From: Halothece sp. PCC 7418
GTDB taxonomy: Bacteria; Cyanobacteriota; Cyanobacteriia; Cyanobacteriales; Rubidibacteraceae
DNA: 64,000 nucleotides
Assembly (NCBI RefSeq): GCF_000317635.1
Contig: NC_019779.1
Location: 992,001 to 1,056,000 of the forward strand
Reading direction: 5' to 3'
Within the stretch, counting starts at the first letter, position 1, and the number at the start of each line of letters is the position of its first letter. Below, in pieces: positions 28,088-36,015 of the stretch. The position numbers and the translations under genes are program-made. Below the pieces are notes generated by a model. That model ran no database searches, had not been told where the DNA came from, and saw only the letters and a list, made by a program, of their open reading frames with translations.

Positions 28088-28582
28088 TTACATTGAAATC
28101 TGGAAGTATTTTTGCACAGTTTCTAAGGATAAATGCCAATATTTCTCGGGAGTCCATGTATCAGGATTGAAAGTAGAAGCGCGACCCCGTTGATAAGCAG
28201 AGAGCAAAGCCTTTCGTAATTGCACCTTCCCAATAGTGCGACGGGCTTTTTTCGATAAAGCAAGTCCAAAAATGAGGTTGATAGGATGCCACTTTGCCCC
28301 CAGTAAAAACGCCTGTACTTGCGCTTCTCCAAGAGGATCAACCCCATAACCAGTGAGAACATGAACCCCATCATGATATTGCGGACGGCGGAGACCATAA
28401 TCAAACGGGGTTAGGTGATTTGTTTCGACAAAGTCTGCCCAAGTGCGACCAAATGTTCCCACAGGGAGTCGGCGTAATTCTGATAAGGGAACGAGAGGGG
28501 TTGCATCGGGATGCTGTTTTTGATGGTATTGACGCAACCCAATGAGGAATTTAGGTAATTTCGGATCAGTGTTTTGTTCCAT
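28088..28582 (-). CDS. Coq4-family protein
   Basis: 164 residues from ATG 28582 (a longer frame from TTG 28669 adds 29 residues that look non-coding). The signature HDGVHVLTGYGVDPLGEAQV gives the HDxxH...E zinc site of Coq4, followed by AFLLGAKWHPINLIFGLA. Coq4 takes part in ubiquinone synthesis in eukaryotes; in cyanobacteria, which make plastoquinone, the role of such proteins is unknown. The C-terminus is duplicated at 27332-27430. Confidence 0.82.
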   Translation of the reverse strand: MEQNTDPKLPKFLIGLRQYHQKQHPDATPLVPLSELRRLPVGTFGRTWADFVETNHLTPFDYGLRRPQYHDGVHVLTGYGVDPLGEAQVQAFLLGAKWHPINLIFGLALSKKARRTIGKVQLRKALLSAYQRGRASTFNPDTWTPEKYWHLSLETVQKYFQISM

Positions 28583-28743
28583 CTTCTTATCGCGGTGATG
28601 ATTCCCTCTAGAATCTTTAGATTTAGAAAATGTAGAAAATGTAGGTTGGGTTGAAGTAATGAAACCCAACAGCAGAAACAGTTTTTAACAAAGAAGGACG
28701 TGCTAGCCCCTCTACAGTGATTTCAGCAGAATGAAATGATCCT

Positions 28744-28771
28744 GTCTGCATAAGGGGGGTATGCAGCAGAC
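28744..28771 (-). terminator. Hairpin downstream of the 244-residue protein gene
   Basis: On the minus strand GTCTGCTGCATA pairs with TATGCAGAC across a CCCCCC loop, about 17 bp past the stop at 28788. It lacks a clear T-run, so it is a probable terminator or RNA-stabilising hairpin. Confidence 0.4.
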
Positions 28772-28787
28772 TTGATTAGATTTCATA

Positions 28788-29522
28788 TTAGCTGAATTCG
28801 GAAGCCACGTTAAACTCAGTCTCAGTTAAATTGGCTAAATTAACATTTTGAAGACTATCAATATCTGCATCGTTAAGAAAATCACTGAAGTTATTGACAA
28901 CTTGAGAAAATTGATAATCAGCTAAGTTAAATTCAGCAGCAACTTCTGAAAAAGAGGTTTCAATCAACCCTTCTCCACGACTAAAAATAATTTCTTCATC
29001 ATTAATACCAATGGTTGTCGTGCCATCATATCCTGTTTCTGGGTCATAACTCCCTGTTCCTTCTATGTTGAACTCCATTGTCATTCCAGTTGGAGAGGTA
29101 AACAAACGAGTTCCGCCATAACTAATATTTCCTTCGCCATCGGTTTCAACACTTAATTCTCCACTCGCATTGCTTCCATTATCTCTTTCCAAAGCACTAT
29201 TGCGAGTGAAGTTATAGCCTGCTTCTGGCGTATAGCTGCTGTTAATAGAAAACTCACGAGTGACATTGTCATTAATTGGTAGTTCTTCTGGGATATCAAT
29301 GGGAATTTCTTGACTCCATCGCCCACTACTAACGGTTAGCACGCCATCAGCATAATCAACATTATAAGTTTGATCGGCAACAGTAATCGTTGCGGTTGCT
29401 TCATATCCAGTTTCCGTATCATAACTTCGATTGCTGGAAAAACTTTCGATGTCTTGAGAATCAAAATCTTCTAATGCAGAAACAATGCTGTTGAATGATT
29501 CGCTATTAAGTTGCTTGAGCAT
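28788..29522 (-). CDS. Acidic beta-repeat protein of unknown function
   Basis: 244 residues, strongly acidic and Ser/Thr/Asn-rich, without signal peptide. Three copies of a motif of the form SYxxExGY are visible (RSYDTETGYEATATI, SSYTPEAGYNFTRNS, GSYDPETGYDGTTTI), each followed by beta-strand-like alternation, so the protein is probably a small repeat beta structure. The C-terminal 60 residues (VNNFSDFLNDADIDSLQNVN) look helical. Not recognised. The low-charge-balance composition would fit a halotolerant cell or an exported or structural protein. Confidence 0.6.
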   Translation of the reverse strand: MLKQLNSESFNSIVSALEDFDSQDIESFSSNRSYDTETGYEATATITVADQTYNVDYADGVLTVSSGRWSQEIPIDIPEELPINDNVTREFSINSSYTPEAGYNFTRNSALERDNGSNASGELSVETDGEGNISYGGTRLFTSPTGMTMEFNIEGTGSYDPETGYDGTTTIGINDEEIIFSRGEGLIETSFSEVAAEFNLADYQFSQVVNNFSDFLNDADIDSLQNVNLANLTETEFNVASEFS

Positions 29523-29725
29523 TTCTCATGACCTCCACTAACAGATAAATTTGGATTGACATATTTATCCTAGAAAAGGCTTAGAATTAGTGCATGAGGA
29601 AAAAGTCATGAGTTAAGAAATGACTTTAGTCATGTTTCAAATCTGTTTTATTTGTAGTATATTAAATCAGTTAAGTCTCTTGATTATTAGAGGACTCTGA
29701 TCAGGTTGTAAAGCCTCAAAGAGAG

Positions 29726-30937
29726 ATGAATCATCTAATCACTATTAAAACTCACCCTTTTCGTTTTTTACTCTATTTAGAGTGGATATTATTTGGTATA
29801 TCTTTGATTGGAGAAATCCTGATTCCACCACCACTGCTAGCAGTACAAGTGCAACAATTTAAGGGACTTATCTTTCTGGTTTTAGTCATTTTATGTGGAT
29901 TAGGATTAAAATTACCGAAACGTAACTCCAATTATAAATTACTCTATATTTTATTTAACTTATTTTTAGCGATACTGGTCGTTTTTCTGGGAGGAAGTGG
30001 TCGCACCCTCCCTTTTTTATATTTAATCGTTTTAATTCGAGCTTGCTTAATCTATCCTCCCCAGAAACAAGTTTTAATTACTGTCCTCACAGTGCTCTCG
30101 TTTTTATTTACCCTCTCTTATCGGCTAAGACAAATTGAAGTTAGACCCGAGGTTAGACAACAGATTCAATTATTATTGCCCAGCTTTATTTTATTATTCT
30201 GTCTGAGTCTGCTTTTTGTTTTGATTTTAATTAATACACTTTTAGCAGAACGAGAGAGTCGAAGTCAACTCGCGATCGCGCATAAAAAACTTCGTCAATA
30301 CGCCTTAAAAATTGAAGATCAAGCAACCTTACAAGAAAGAAATCGCATTGCTCGTGAAATTCATGATAGCTTAGGTCATATTTTAACGGCTCTCAATTTG
30401 CAGCTAGAAGGAGGATTAAAGTTATGGGAAACTCAACCGCAAAAAGCCTATTCTTTTATTCAAAAAGCAAAAGAATTAGGCTCACAAGGATTACAAGAAG
30501 TGCGCCAGTCTGTTTCTAGCCTACGCCGTGATCCGTTAGGAGGAAAAAGTTTAGCTGAGGCGATACAATTCTCTTTACAAGAGTTAGAAAAAACGACAGG
30601 AATTTATACAAACTGTGACCTCAAAAATTGTACTTTTCTTTCCACAGAAATATCACGAGTGGTTTATCGTTTAGTTCAAGAAGCCTTAACCAATATTACA
30701 AAACACGCTTGCGCTAGTCAGATTTGGGTTAGCTTAGAAATTGAAAGGACAGAAGCTATTTTAATGATTAGTGATGATGGAAAAGGATTTGAATATACAC
30801 AAAATACAACTGGGTTTGGGTTACAGGGAATGAAAGAAAGAACCCTCAGTTTAGGAGGACAATTTAAAATTACCAGTGAACTGGGAAAAGGATGCACGAT
30901 TGAAATTATATTTCCAGTGGAGGATGAAAGAGTATGA
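29726..30937 (+). CDS. NarL-type sensor histidine kinase
   Basis: 403 residues. Five or six membrane helices fill residues 15-175, with no large periplasmic domain. A short coiled segment leads to the HisKA_3 motif RIAREIHDSLGHILTALNLQ with phospho-acceptor His213, then the ATPase domain with EALTNITKHA (N box), DDGKGF and GFGLQGMKERTLSLGG. Its stop overlaps the start of the response regulator by ATGA, so the pair is translationally coupled. Such membrane-embedded sensors of the DesK/LiaS style often read envelope state; the signal here is unknown. Confidence 0.93.
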   Translation: MNHLITIKTHPFRFLLYLEWILFGISLIGEILIPPPLLAVQVQQFKGLIFLVLVILCGLGLKLPKRNSNYKLLYILFNLFLAILVVFLGGSGRTLPFLYLIVLIRACLIYPPQKQVLITVLTVLSFLFTLSYRLRQIEVRPEVRQQIQLLLPSFILLFCLSLLFVLILINTLLAERESRSQLAIAHKKLRQYALKIEDQATLQERNRIAREIHDSLGHILTALNLQLEGGLKLWETQPQKAYSFIQKAKELGSQGLQEVRQSVSSLRRDPLGGKSLAEAIQFSLQELEKTTGIYTNCDLKNCTFLSTEISRVVYRLVQEALTNITKHACASQIWVSLEIERTEAILMISDDGKGFEYTQNTTGFGLQGMKERTLSLGGQFKITSELGKGCTIEIIFPVEDERV

Positions 30938-31578
30938 TTCGGGTTTTATTAGCAGATGATCAAAGTTTAGTCACTGAAGGGTTAAAGGCGTTACTTTCTT
31001 TAGAAGATGACCTCGAAATTGTTGGTGAAGCCAGAAATGGACAAGAAGTTTTACAACAAATTGAACCCTTAAAACCTGATATTATTTTAATGGATATCCG
31101 AATGCCAATTATGGATGGTGTCGCGACAACAAAGCAACTTTCTGAGCATTTTCCTAATGTGAAAGTGTTAGTTTTAACCACATTTGATGAGGATGATTAC
31201 GTAATTCAAGCGTTACGATTTGGCGCAAAAGGGTATTTACTCAAAGATACCCCAACGGAAGAATTAGCGCGAGTAATTCGTGCAGTGAATGAAGGTTACA
31301 GTCAGTTGAGTCCAGGAATTTTGCAAAAATTAATGTCAAAAGTAAAACCGCAACCATCTCGCGAATATCATCAGGGATGGGAAGAGTTAACCGCAAGAGA
31401 AAAAGAAGTGTTAAAGTTAATTGCAACGGGTGCAAGTAACGCTGAAATTGCAGAACATCTCTATCTTTCTTTAGGAACTGTTAAAAATCATGTGACGCAT
31501 ATTTTAAGGCGTTTAGATCTGCGCGATCGAACGCAAGCTGCACTTTTGGCGCAGTCTTATTTTGAATTAGAAAACTAA
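30934..31578 (+). CDS. NarL/FixJ-family response regulator
   Basis: 214 residues: receiver domain with acidic pair DD8-9, phospho-acceptor in ILMDIRMPIMDG (Asp54), Thr in LVLTTFDEDDY and the Lys in GYLLKDT, then a LuxR-type helix-turn-helix, LTAREKEVLKLIATGASNAE through GTVKNHVTHILRRL. Partner of the preceding kinase. The stop codon overlaps the convergent cobI stop by 4 bp, leaving no space for a terminator between them. Targets unknown. Confidence 0.95.
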   Translation: MIRVLLADDQSLVTEGLKALLSLEDDLEIVGEARNGQEVLQQIEPLKPDIILMDIRMPIMDGVATTKQLSEHFPNVKVLVLTTFDEDDYVIQALRFGAKGYLLKDTPTEELARVIRAVNEGYSQLSPGILQKLMSKVKPQPSREYHQGWEELTAREKEVLKLIATGASNAEIAEHLYLSLGTVKNHVTHILRRLDLRDRTQAALLAQSYFELEN

Positions 31579-32288
31579 TTCCAACTCGTAGAAACCTTAA
31601 TAATCATCACTGAAAAATAAGATAATTTCAAATCAGCTTGTTCTTTTAAATCTTTATAAACCACTTGTTCTGGCATTGTCGCCCGTTCGATAATATAACT
31701 GTGATCGAGTAAGTTTTTAGTTTGTAACAGTTCCCAAATCTGAGAATAGAGAGAACTAAACTTCATCAACACCACCACTTCTGCAACTTGAAACGCTTTT
31801 TCCAGTTCTTCAAGATGATAAAGTGTTGGTAGAATTATTAAACGCTGCGATCGCGCGGTTAAAGGAATCCCCAACTCTGAAGCCACCGCCATCGGCGAAC
31901 AAACCCCTGGTATGGTTTCCACACCAATGGTAGGATCAAGTTTTTGTACCATTTGCGCCAAATAGGTGAAGGTACTATAAAAACTAATATCCCCTTCACA
32001 CGCAAACGTCACATCTTCTCCCTTTTGCAAATAAGGTAAAACCGTTTGCGCTGCAACGTTCCAAGCCTCCGTTAATTCCTGATCATCTTGGATGTATGGA
32101 AACTTCAACGGTAACAACATCTGATGCGATTGTAGCCACGGAGAAATGATCCGTTGTGCAATTCCCGACTTTCCGTTGATTCCCTCTGGAAACGCCACAA
32201 TATCCGCTTCCTGGAGACACTTCAAACCCTTAACCGTAATTAATTCTGGATCGCCTGTTCCGACGCTAACGCCATAAAGTTTAGCCAC
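31575..32288 (-). CDS. cobI: Precorrin-2 C20-methyltransferase
   Basis: 237 residues with the tetrapyrrole methylase fold: LYGVSVGTGDPELITVKGLK at the N-terminus, VTFACEGDISFYSTFTYLAQ and VETIPGVCSPMAVASELGIP. It transfers a methyl group from SAM to C20 of precorrin-2 or its cobalt form in cobalamin (pseudocobalamin) synthesis. Isolated from other cob genes, as is common in cyanobacteria. No B12 riboswitch was seen upstream, where 67 bp separate it from the methyltransferase gene. Confidence 0.92.
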   Translation of the reverse strand: MAKLYGVSVGTGDPELITVKGLKCLQEADIVAFPEGINGKSGIAQRIISPWLQSHQMLLPLKFPYIQDDQELTEAWNVAAQTVLPYLQKGEDVTFACEGDISFYSTFTYLAQMVQKLDPTIGVETIPGVCSPMAVASELGIPLTARSQRLIILPTLYHLEELEKAFQVAEVVVLMKFSSLYSQIWELLQTKNLLDHSYIIERATMPEQVVYKDLKEQADLKLSYFSVMIIKVSTSWN

Positions 32289-32355
32289 GTGCTATTTTTT
32301 TACCTATTCACTAACCTTAATTAGTCTATCAAACACGAGCTAGAAAAACAGAGGA

Positions 32356-33039
32356 TTAATTTTGACGAACCTTTAAGAGTTGATTCCCCCCACGCTGAAA
32401 CTCATAGATTGTGTTTTCAATTTCGGTTTGATATCCTTGTTTAGAAAGTTCTGATAACACTGCATCTAAATGTCGGGATTGATGACTGGTAAAATTTTCA
32501 ACTAAGGGGAAAATCCGAACTTCTTTGGCAACGCGGGATAAATCAAAAATAGATTGCAAATGAAACGCTAGAGAAAATTGTTCTGAATAAGTAAAGAGTA
32601 AATGCGACGAAACTGCTAAATCAAACGTTTCGTCAGAAAAGGGTAATTCTGGAAAGCCCACTTCCCGATAACGTCCTTCTGCTTTTCCAGTTGAGAAATC
32701 TGCTAAAAACGTATTCATTGCGGATAAACGATCTGCCCCTAGAGCTTCTGGTGTTGGATTTTTTTTCCAGACAAATTGGTCAATATTTTTATATAAACCA
32801 TCAATAATAATCGGGTAAGTTTGATCAATTCGTTGTTGAATTTGTTCAGGGGTAAACTGATAAATTGGATCGCAAGAAATAACGGTTTTTCCTTGTTGTT
32901 TCATGACTGCATTAAAACTGGCGGGTCCCCCAGCGCAATCAAGAATTGATAATTCTAAATCCGAAGGTGTGAGATTAAACATCTCGATATAGTCTTGAAA
33001 AGAACGCCCCCAAGGAACGACATTTTGCAGTTGAAACAT
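32356..33039 (-). CDS. Putative SAM-dependent methyltransferase
   Basis: 227 residues. Motif I is seen as LSILDCAGGPASFNAVMKQQ and the second acidic site as GKTVISCDPIYQF; a late LPFSDETFDLAVSSHLLFTY matches post-motif strands of class I methyltransferases. The unusual CAGGPASF loop is typical of a subgroup found near cobalamin genes or alone in cyanobacteria. Substrate unknown. Divergent from the small lipoprotein gene at 33103. Confidence 0.78.
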   Translation of the reverse strand: MFQLQNVVPWGRSFQDYIEMFNLTPSDLELSILDCAGGPASFNAVMKQQGKTVISCDPIYQFTPEQIQQRIDQTYPIIIDGLYKNIDQFVWKKNPTPEALGADRLSAMNTFLADFSTGKAEGRYREVGFPELPFSDETFDLAVSSHLLFTYSEQFSLAFHLQSIFDLSRVAKEVRIFPLVENFTSHQSRHLDAVLSELSKQGYQTEIENTIYEFQRGGNQLLKVRQN

Positions 33040-33102
33040 TCTTCTTTTTTCTCAGTCATGATCAAATAAAAGCCTTAACATATCCTAACCGATCAAAAAC
33101 CA

Positions 33103-33573
33103 ATGAATCGTTACCTCTCAATAATCTTGCTAGCAGGAGTTATGTTAACCAGTTGTAGCCCTGATACAACTCCCTCCGAAAATAGTAATCCCTATTCTGA
33201 ATGTGATAACAGCATTGATTCTCAAAATCGCAGTGATTACCAAGCGATTTCTGTAGCAGACATCACCAAAAATAATCCGAATCTGAATCAAACCATTGTT
33301 GAAGATCCGAAAGCCACTGTGTTAGAAGCGTTTGGCTTTTCTGAGTTACAAGAATCTCAAAAACAAGAAATTAATGTCAGTTGTCCAGACGCTGATCAAG
33401 TCATCGTGACCCTAACTAAAACGGGATTATTGGATGATTCGGTTGCGGGGGTGCGCGATCGCGCTGAGTTTACCCCGCATCCTCAAGGATGGGAACTGAT
33501 TTGGCTGGGAAGACAGCAAAAATGTTATCCCGAACGGGGAAACACAGAGTGGTCAACAGAACTTTGTCTTTAA
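33103..33573 (+). CDS. Small hypothetical lipoprotein
   Basis: 156 residues with an export signal and lipobox LTSC (Cys18). The mature part is acidic and has four cysteines (SECDNS, VSCPDA, KCYPE, ELCL) that could pair in the periplasm. The centre ESQKQEINVSCPDADQVIVT followed by WELIWLGRQQKCYPERG is shared with unnamed cyanobacterial proteins as far as I recall; no function is known. Confidence 0.7.
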   Translation: MNRYLSIILLAGVMLTSCSPDTTPSENSNPYSECDNSIDSQNRSDYQAISVADITKNNPNLNQTIVEDPKATVLEAFGFSELQESQKQEINVSCPDADQVIVTLTKTGLLDDSVAGVRDRAEFTPHPQGWELIWLGRQQKCYPERGNTEWSTELCL

Positions 33574-33685
33574 AGCGCGATCAGCTAACTCTCGTCAAGA
33601 CCTCTTGAGGTGGCTGCAACAAAATTAGCGAAACAGTGCAACAGACATCTTATAATTTTTCATAGGCGTTAACCTCTCTAAACTG

Positions 33686-35212
33686 ATGTCTGAATGGCAA
33701 CCGACCCTCGCCCAACACTACCACGAACGCACGAAATACGACCCAGACACGATAGCTAAAAAAGCTCGTTCTCTCAATTGGGATCAACAACCCATTCCTT
33801 ACAAAGACTATAAACTGGGGACAACATACGACTTAAAACCTTATCTCAATGATCCCCCGAAAGCAGAAGAAAACTGGGAAAAATGGCAGCGACTTTCCCG
33901 ATTTTTACTCCTCTCCTATGGTGTAACAGCCAGACTAGAAACGCCTTCAGGGGATAAAATTTTACTCCGTGCTGCACCTTCAGCAGGAGGACTCTATCCA
34001 GCAGAAGTTTATTTAATTGTGAGAGGGTTAGCCTTTTTACCACCTGGTTTATATAACTATCAGTGTCAAACCCATTCTCTCGTTCATTTTTGGGAAGACT
34101 CCGTTTGGTCAGATTTACAATCAGCTTGTTTTTGGCATTCAACATTAGAAAATACAGAACTCGCCCTTGCAGTTTCCTCCGTATTTTATCGTTCCGCTTG
34201 GCGGTATGAAGATCGCGCGTATCGACGGATTTTTCTTGATACTGGACATTTATTAGGTAACTTTGAATTAGCTGGAAGTTTGTGTGATTATCGCCCTCAT
34301 CTCATTGGTGGGTTTAATGATGATGGGATGAATGAACTTCTTTATCTGAATCCTCAAGAAGAAGGGGTGATAACTGTTGCAGCACTAGCTGATTTATTAG
34401 AAATTAAACAAAATTTATCTCCCACGACAACCGCTTTACCTTCTCCTGCTAATCGTAGCTTTCCACCGAATATTCCTGATGGGGAATTACTCCCTTATCT
34501 TCATGAACTGACTAAAATTGAAACTGAACCGAAAGCAGTTACAAAAGGAATTAAAGACAGCGAGAAAGAAGACAAATATAACTTTCCATTTTGCCTCAAA
34601 GTTTCCACAACAAGTCAACCGATTGCGTGGGGAGACAGTTTAGAAGGATTACAAGAAACAATTATCAAGCGTCGTTCTACTCGCGGTTTTAATGGACAGG
34701 AAATTACTTTAGATGAACTCAAACAACTCCTCAGTTTTACTTATCAAAGCCAAGACTATTGGCTACAGGGTTTAGATGCAAATCCAGACTTCTTTGATTT
34801 AAACTTAATTTCCACATTTGTTGCTGTTTCTGGTGTAACTGACCTCGAAGAAGGCTGTTATTACTACGCGCCAAAGACCCAAGAATTAAGGCAAATTCGG
34901 TTTAAAAACTTCCGTCGGGAATTGCATTATTTATGCTTAGGACAAGATTTAGGACGGGATGCGTCCGCTATTATGTTTCATACGGCTGATTTAAAACAAG
35001 CCATTCAATTATACGGCGATCGCGCTTATCGTTATCTCCATTTAGATGCTGGACATCTGGGACAACGCCTCAATTTAGCAGCAATTTATTTAAAACTTGG
35101 GGTAAGTGGAATTGCAGGCTTTTTTGATAACCAAGTCAATGAAGTGTTAGGGATTCCCGAAGACGAAGCCGTCCTTTATATTACAACCCTTGGTCGTCCT
35201 CGCCGAGGTTAA
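33686..35212 (+). CDS. SagB/ThcOx-type nitroreductase-fold oxidoreductase, two domains
   Basis: 508 residues made of two FMN-nitroreductase-like halves. Half one (about 1-260) contains LLRAAPSAGGLYPAEVYLIV and RAYRRIFLDTGHLLGNFELA; half two (about 310-508) has IIKRRSTRGFNGQEITLDEL and RAYRYLHLDAGHLGQRLNLA. Members of the SagB/ThcOx family oxidise azolines in peptide natural products, but this double-domain form is widespread in cyanobacteria without a known substrate. No peptide precursor or cyclodehydratase gene adjoins it; a candidate precursor is 5 kb away. Confidence 0.85.
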   Translation: MSEWQPTLAQHYHERTKYDPDTIAKKARSLNWDQQPIPYKDYKLGTTYDLKPYLNDPPKAEENWEKWQRLSRFLLLSYGVTARLETPSGDKILLRAAPSAGGLYPAEVYLIVRGLAFLPPGLYNYQCQTHSLVHFWEDSVWSDLQSACFWHSTLENTELALAVSSVFYRSAWRYEDRAYRRIFLDTGHLLGNFELAGSLCDYRPHLIGGFNDDGMNELLYLNPQEEGVITVAALADLLEIKQNLSPTTTALPSPANRSFPPNIPDGELLPYLHELTKIETEPKAVTKGIKDSEKEDKYNFPFCLKVSTTSQPIAWGDSLEGLQETIIKRRSTRGFNGQEITLDELKQLLSFTYQSQDYWLQGLDANPDFFDLNLISTFVAVSGVTDLEEGCYYYAPKTQELRQIRFKNFRRELHYLCLGQDLGRDASAIMFHTADLKQAIQLYGDRAYRYLHLDAGHLGQRLNLAAIYLKLGVSGIAGFFDNQVNEVLGIPEDEAVLYITTLGRPRRG

Positions 35213-35277
35213 TAGCGCAGCTTCTCCCACTCAGGAGATGATGTCTTACCCAGCTTTCAGTTGGATATTCAGTAGGT

Positions 35278-35886
35278 TTAATGTCCTTCCCAACGTTTAA
35301 GAGGAACACAAGGAATATCAAATTGGTCGAGACTGCGAGCAACAACAAAATCCACTAAATCTTCAATGGTTTCGGGGTTATGATACCAAGCTGGAATCGC
35401 TGGGACAATTTTTGCCCCCGCTTCTGCTAAAGCAGTGAGATTCCGCAGATGAATGAGGCTAAACGGCGTTTCTCTCGGAACAACGACTAATTTTCTTCCT
35501 TCTTTCAGTTGCACATCCGCTGCCCGTTCCAATAAGTCAGAACTTAACCCCTGCGCCATCTTTGCCACTGTACTCATACTACAAGGAATGACGAGCATTC
35601 CTAAAGTGCGATAAGAACCACTGGCAATAGTTGCCCCCACATCTCCCCAACGGTGACAGCGTAGTTTTCCGCCTTGGGGTTGTTCCGCTTGTTCTCGCCA
35701 GAATTGTTCTTGCTGATCTGGTTCTACGGGCATTTTAACTTGATTTTCGGCTTGCCAAACCATGAAACTAGCCTTGGAAGCAACGACATCAATGGTATAG
35801 TCTGCAGCTAATAAATATTTGAGGGTACGCACAGCGTAAATTAAGCCGGAAGCGCCACTAATTCCGACAGTCAGCGGTAAATTCAT
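35278..35886 (-). CDS. ubiX: Flavin prenyltransferase
   Basis: 202 residues. Family segments are LTVGISGASGLIYAVRTLKY at the N-terminus, VIPCSMSTVAKMAQGLSSDL, and the C-terminal VVPRETPFSLIHLRNLTALA followed by PAIPAWYHNPETI. The enzyme makes prenylated FMN, cofactor of UbiD-type decarboxylases. Convergent with the SagB-like gene. The annotation is secure by motif and length. Confidence 0.94.
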   Translation of the reverse strand: MNLPLTVGISGASGLIYAVRTLKYLLAADYTIDVVASKASFMVWQAENQVKMPVEPDQQEQFWREQAEQPQGGKLRCHRWGDVGATIASGSYRTLGMLVIPCSMSTVAKMAQGLSSDLLERAADVQLKEGRKLVVVPRETPFSLIHLRNLTALAEAGAKIVPAIPAWYHNPETIEDLVDFVVARSLDQFDIPCVPLKRWEGH

Positions 35887-36015
35887 TATTGGTTATGTGT
35901 TCTTGGTTCTTGGCAAAATCGGGAAAAGGGAACAGGCAATTGCAGCCAATTCCCCTTATTTCCCTTCCTTATTAATTGTTAACCATTCATTATGGTTTTT
36001 CCCTCTCCCGCACGA

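Noticed and set aside
28583-28669. N-terminal extension of the Coq4-like protein
   Set aside because: Starts with TTG, has no family similarity and lies in sequence resembling non-coding DNA; ATG 28582 preferred.
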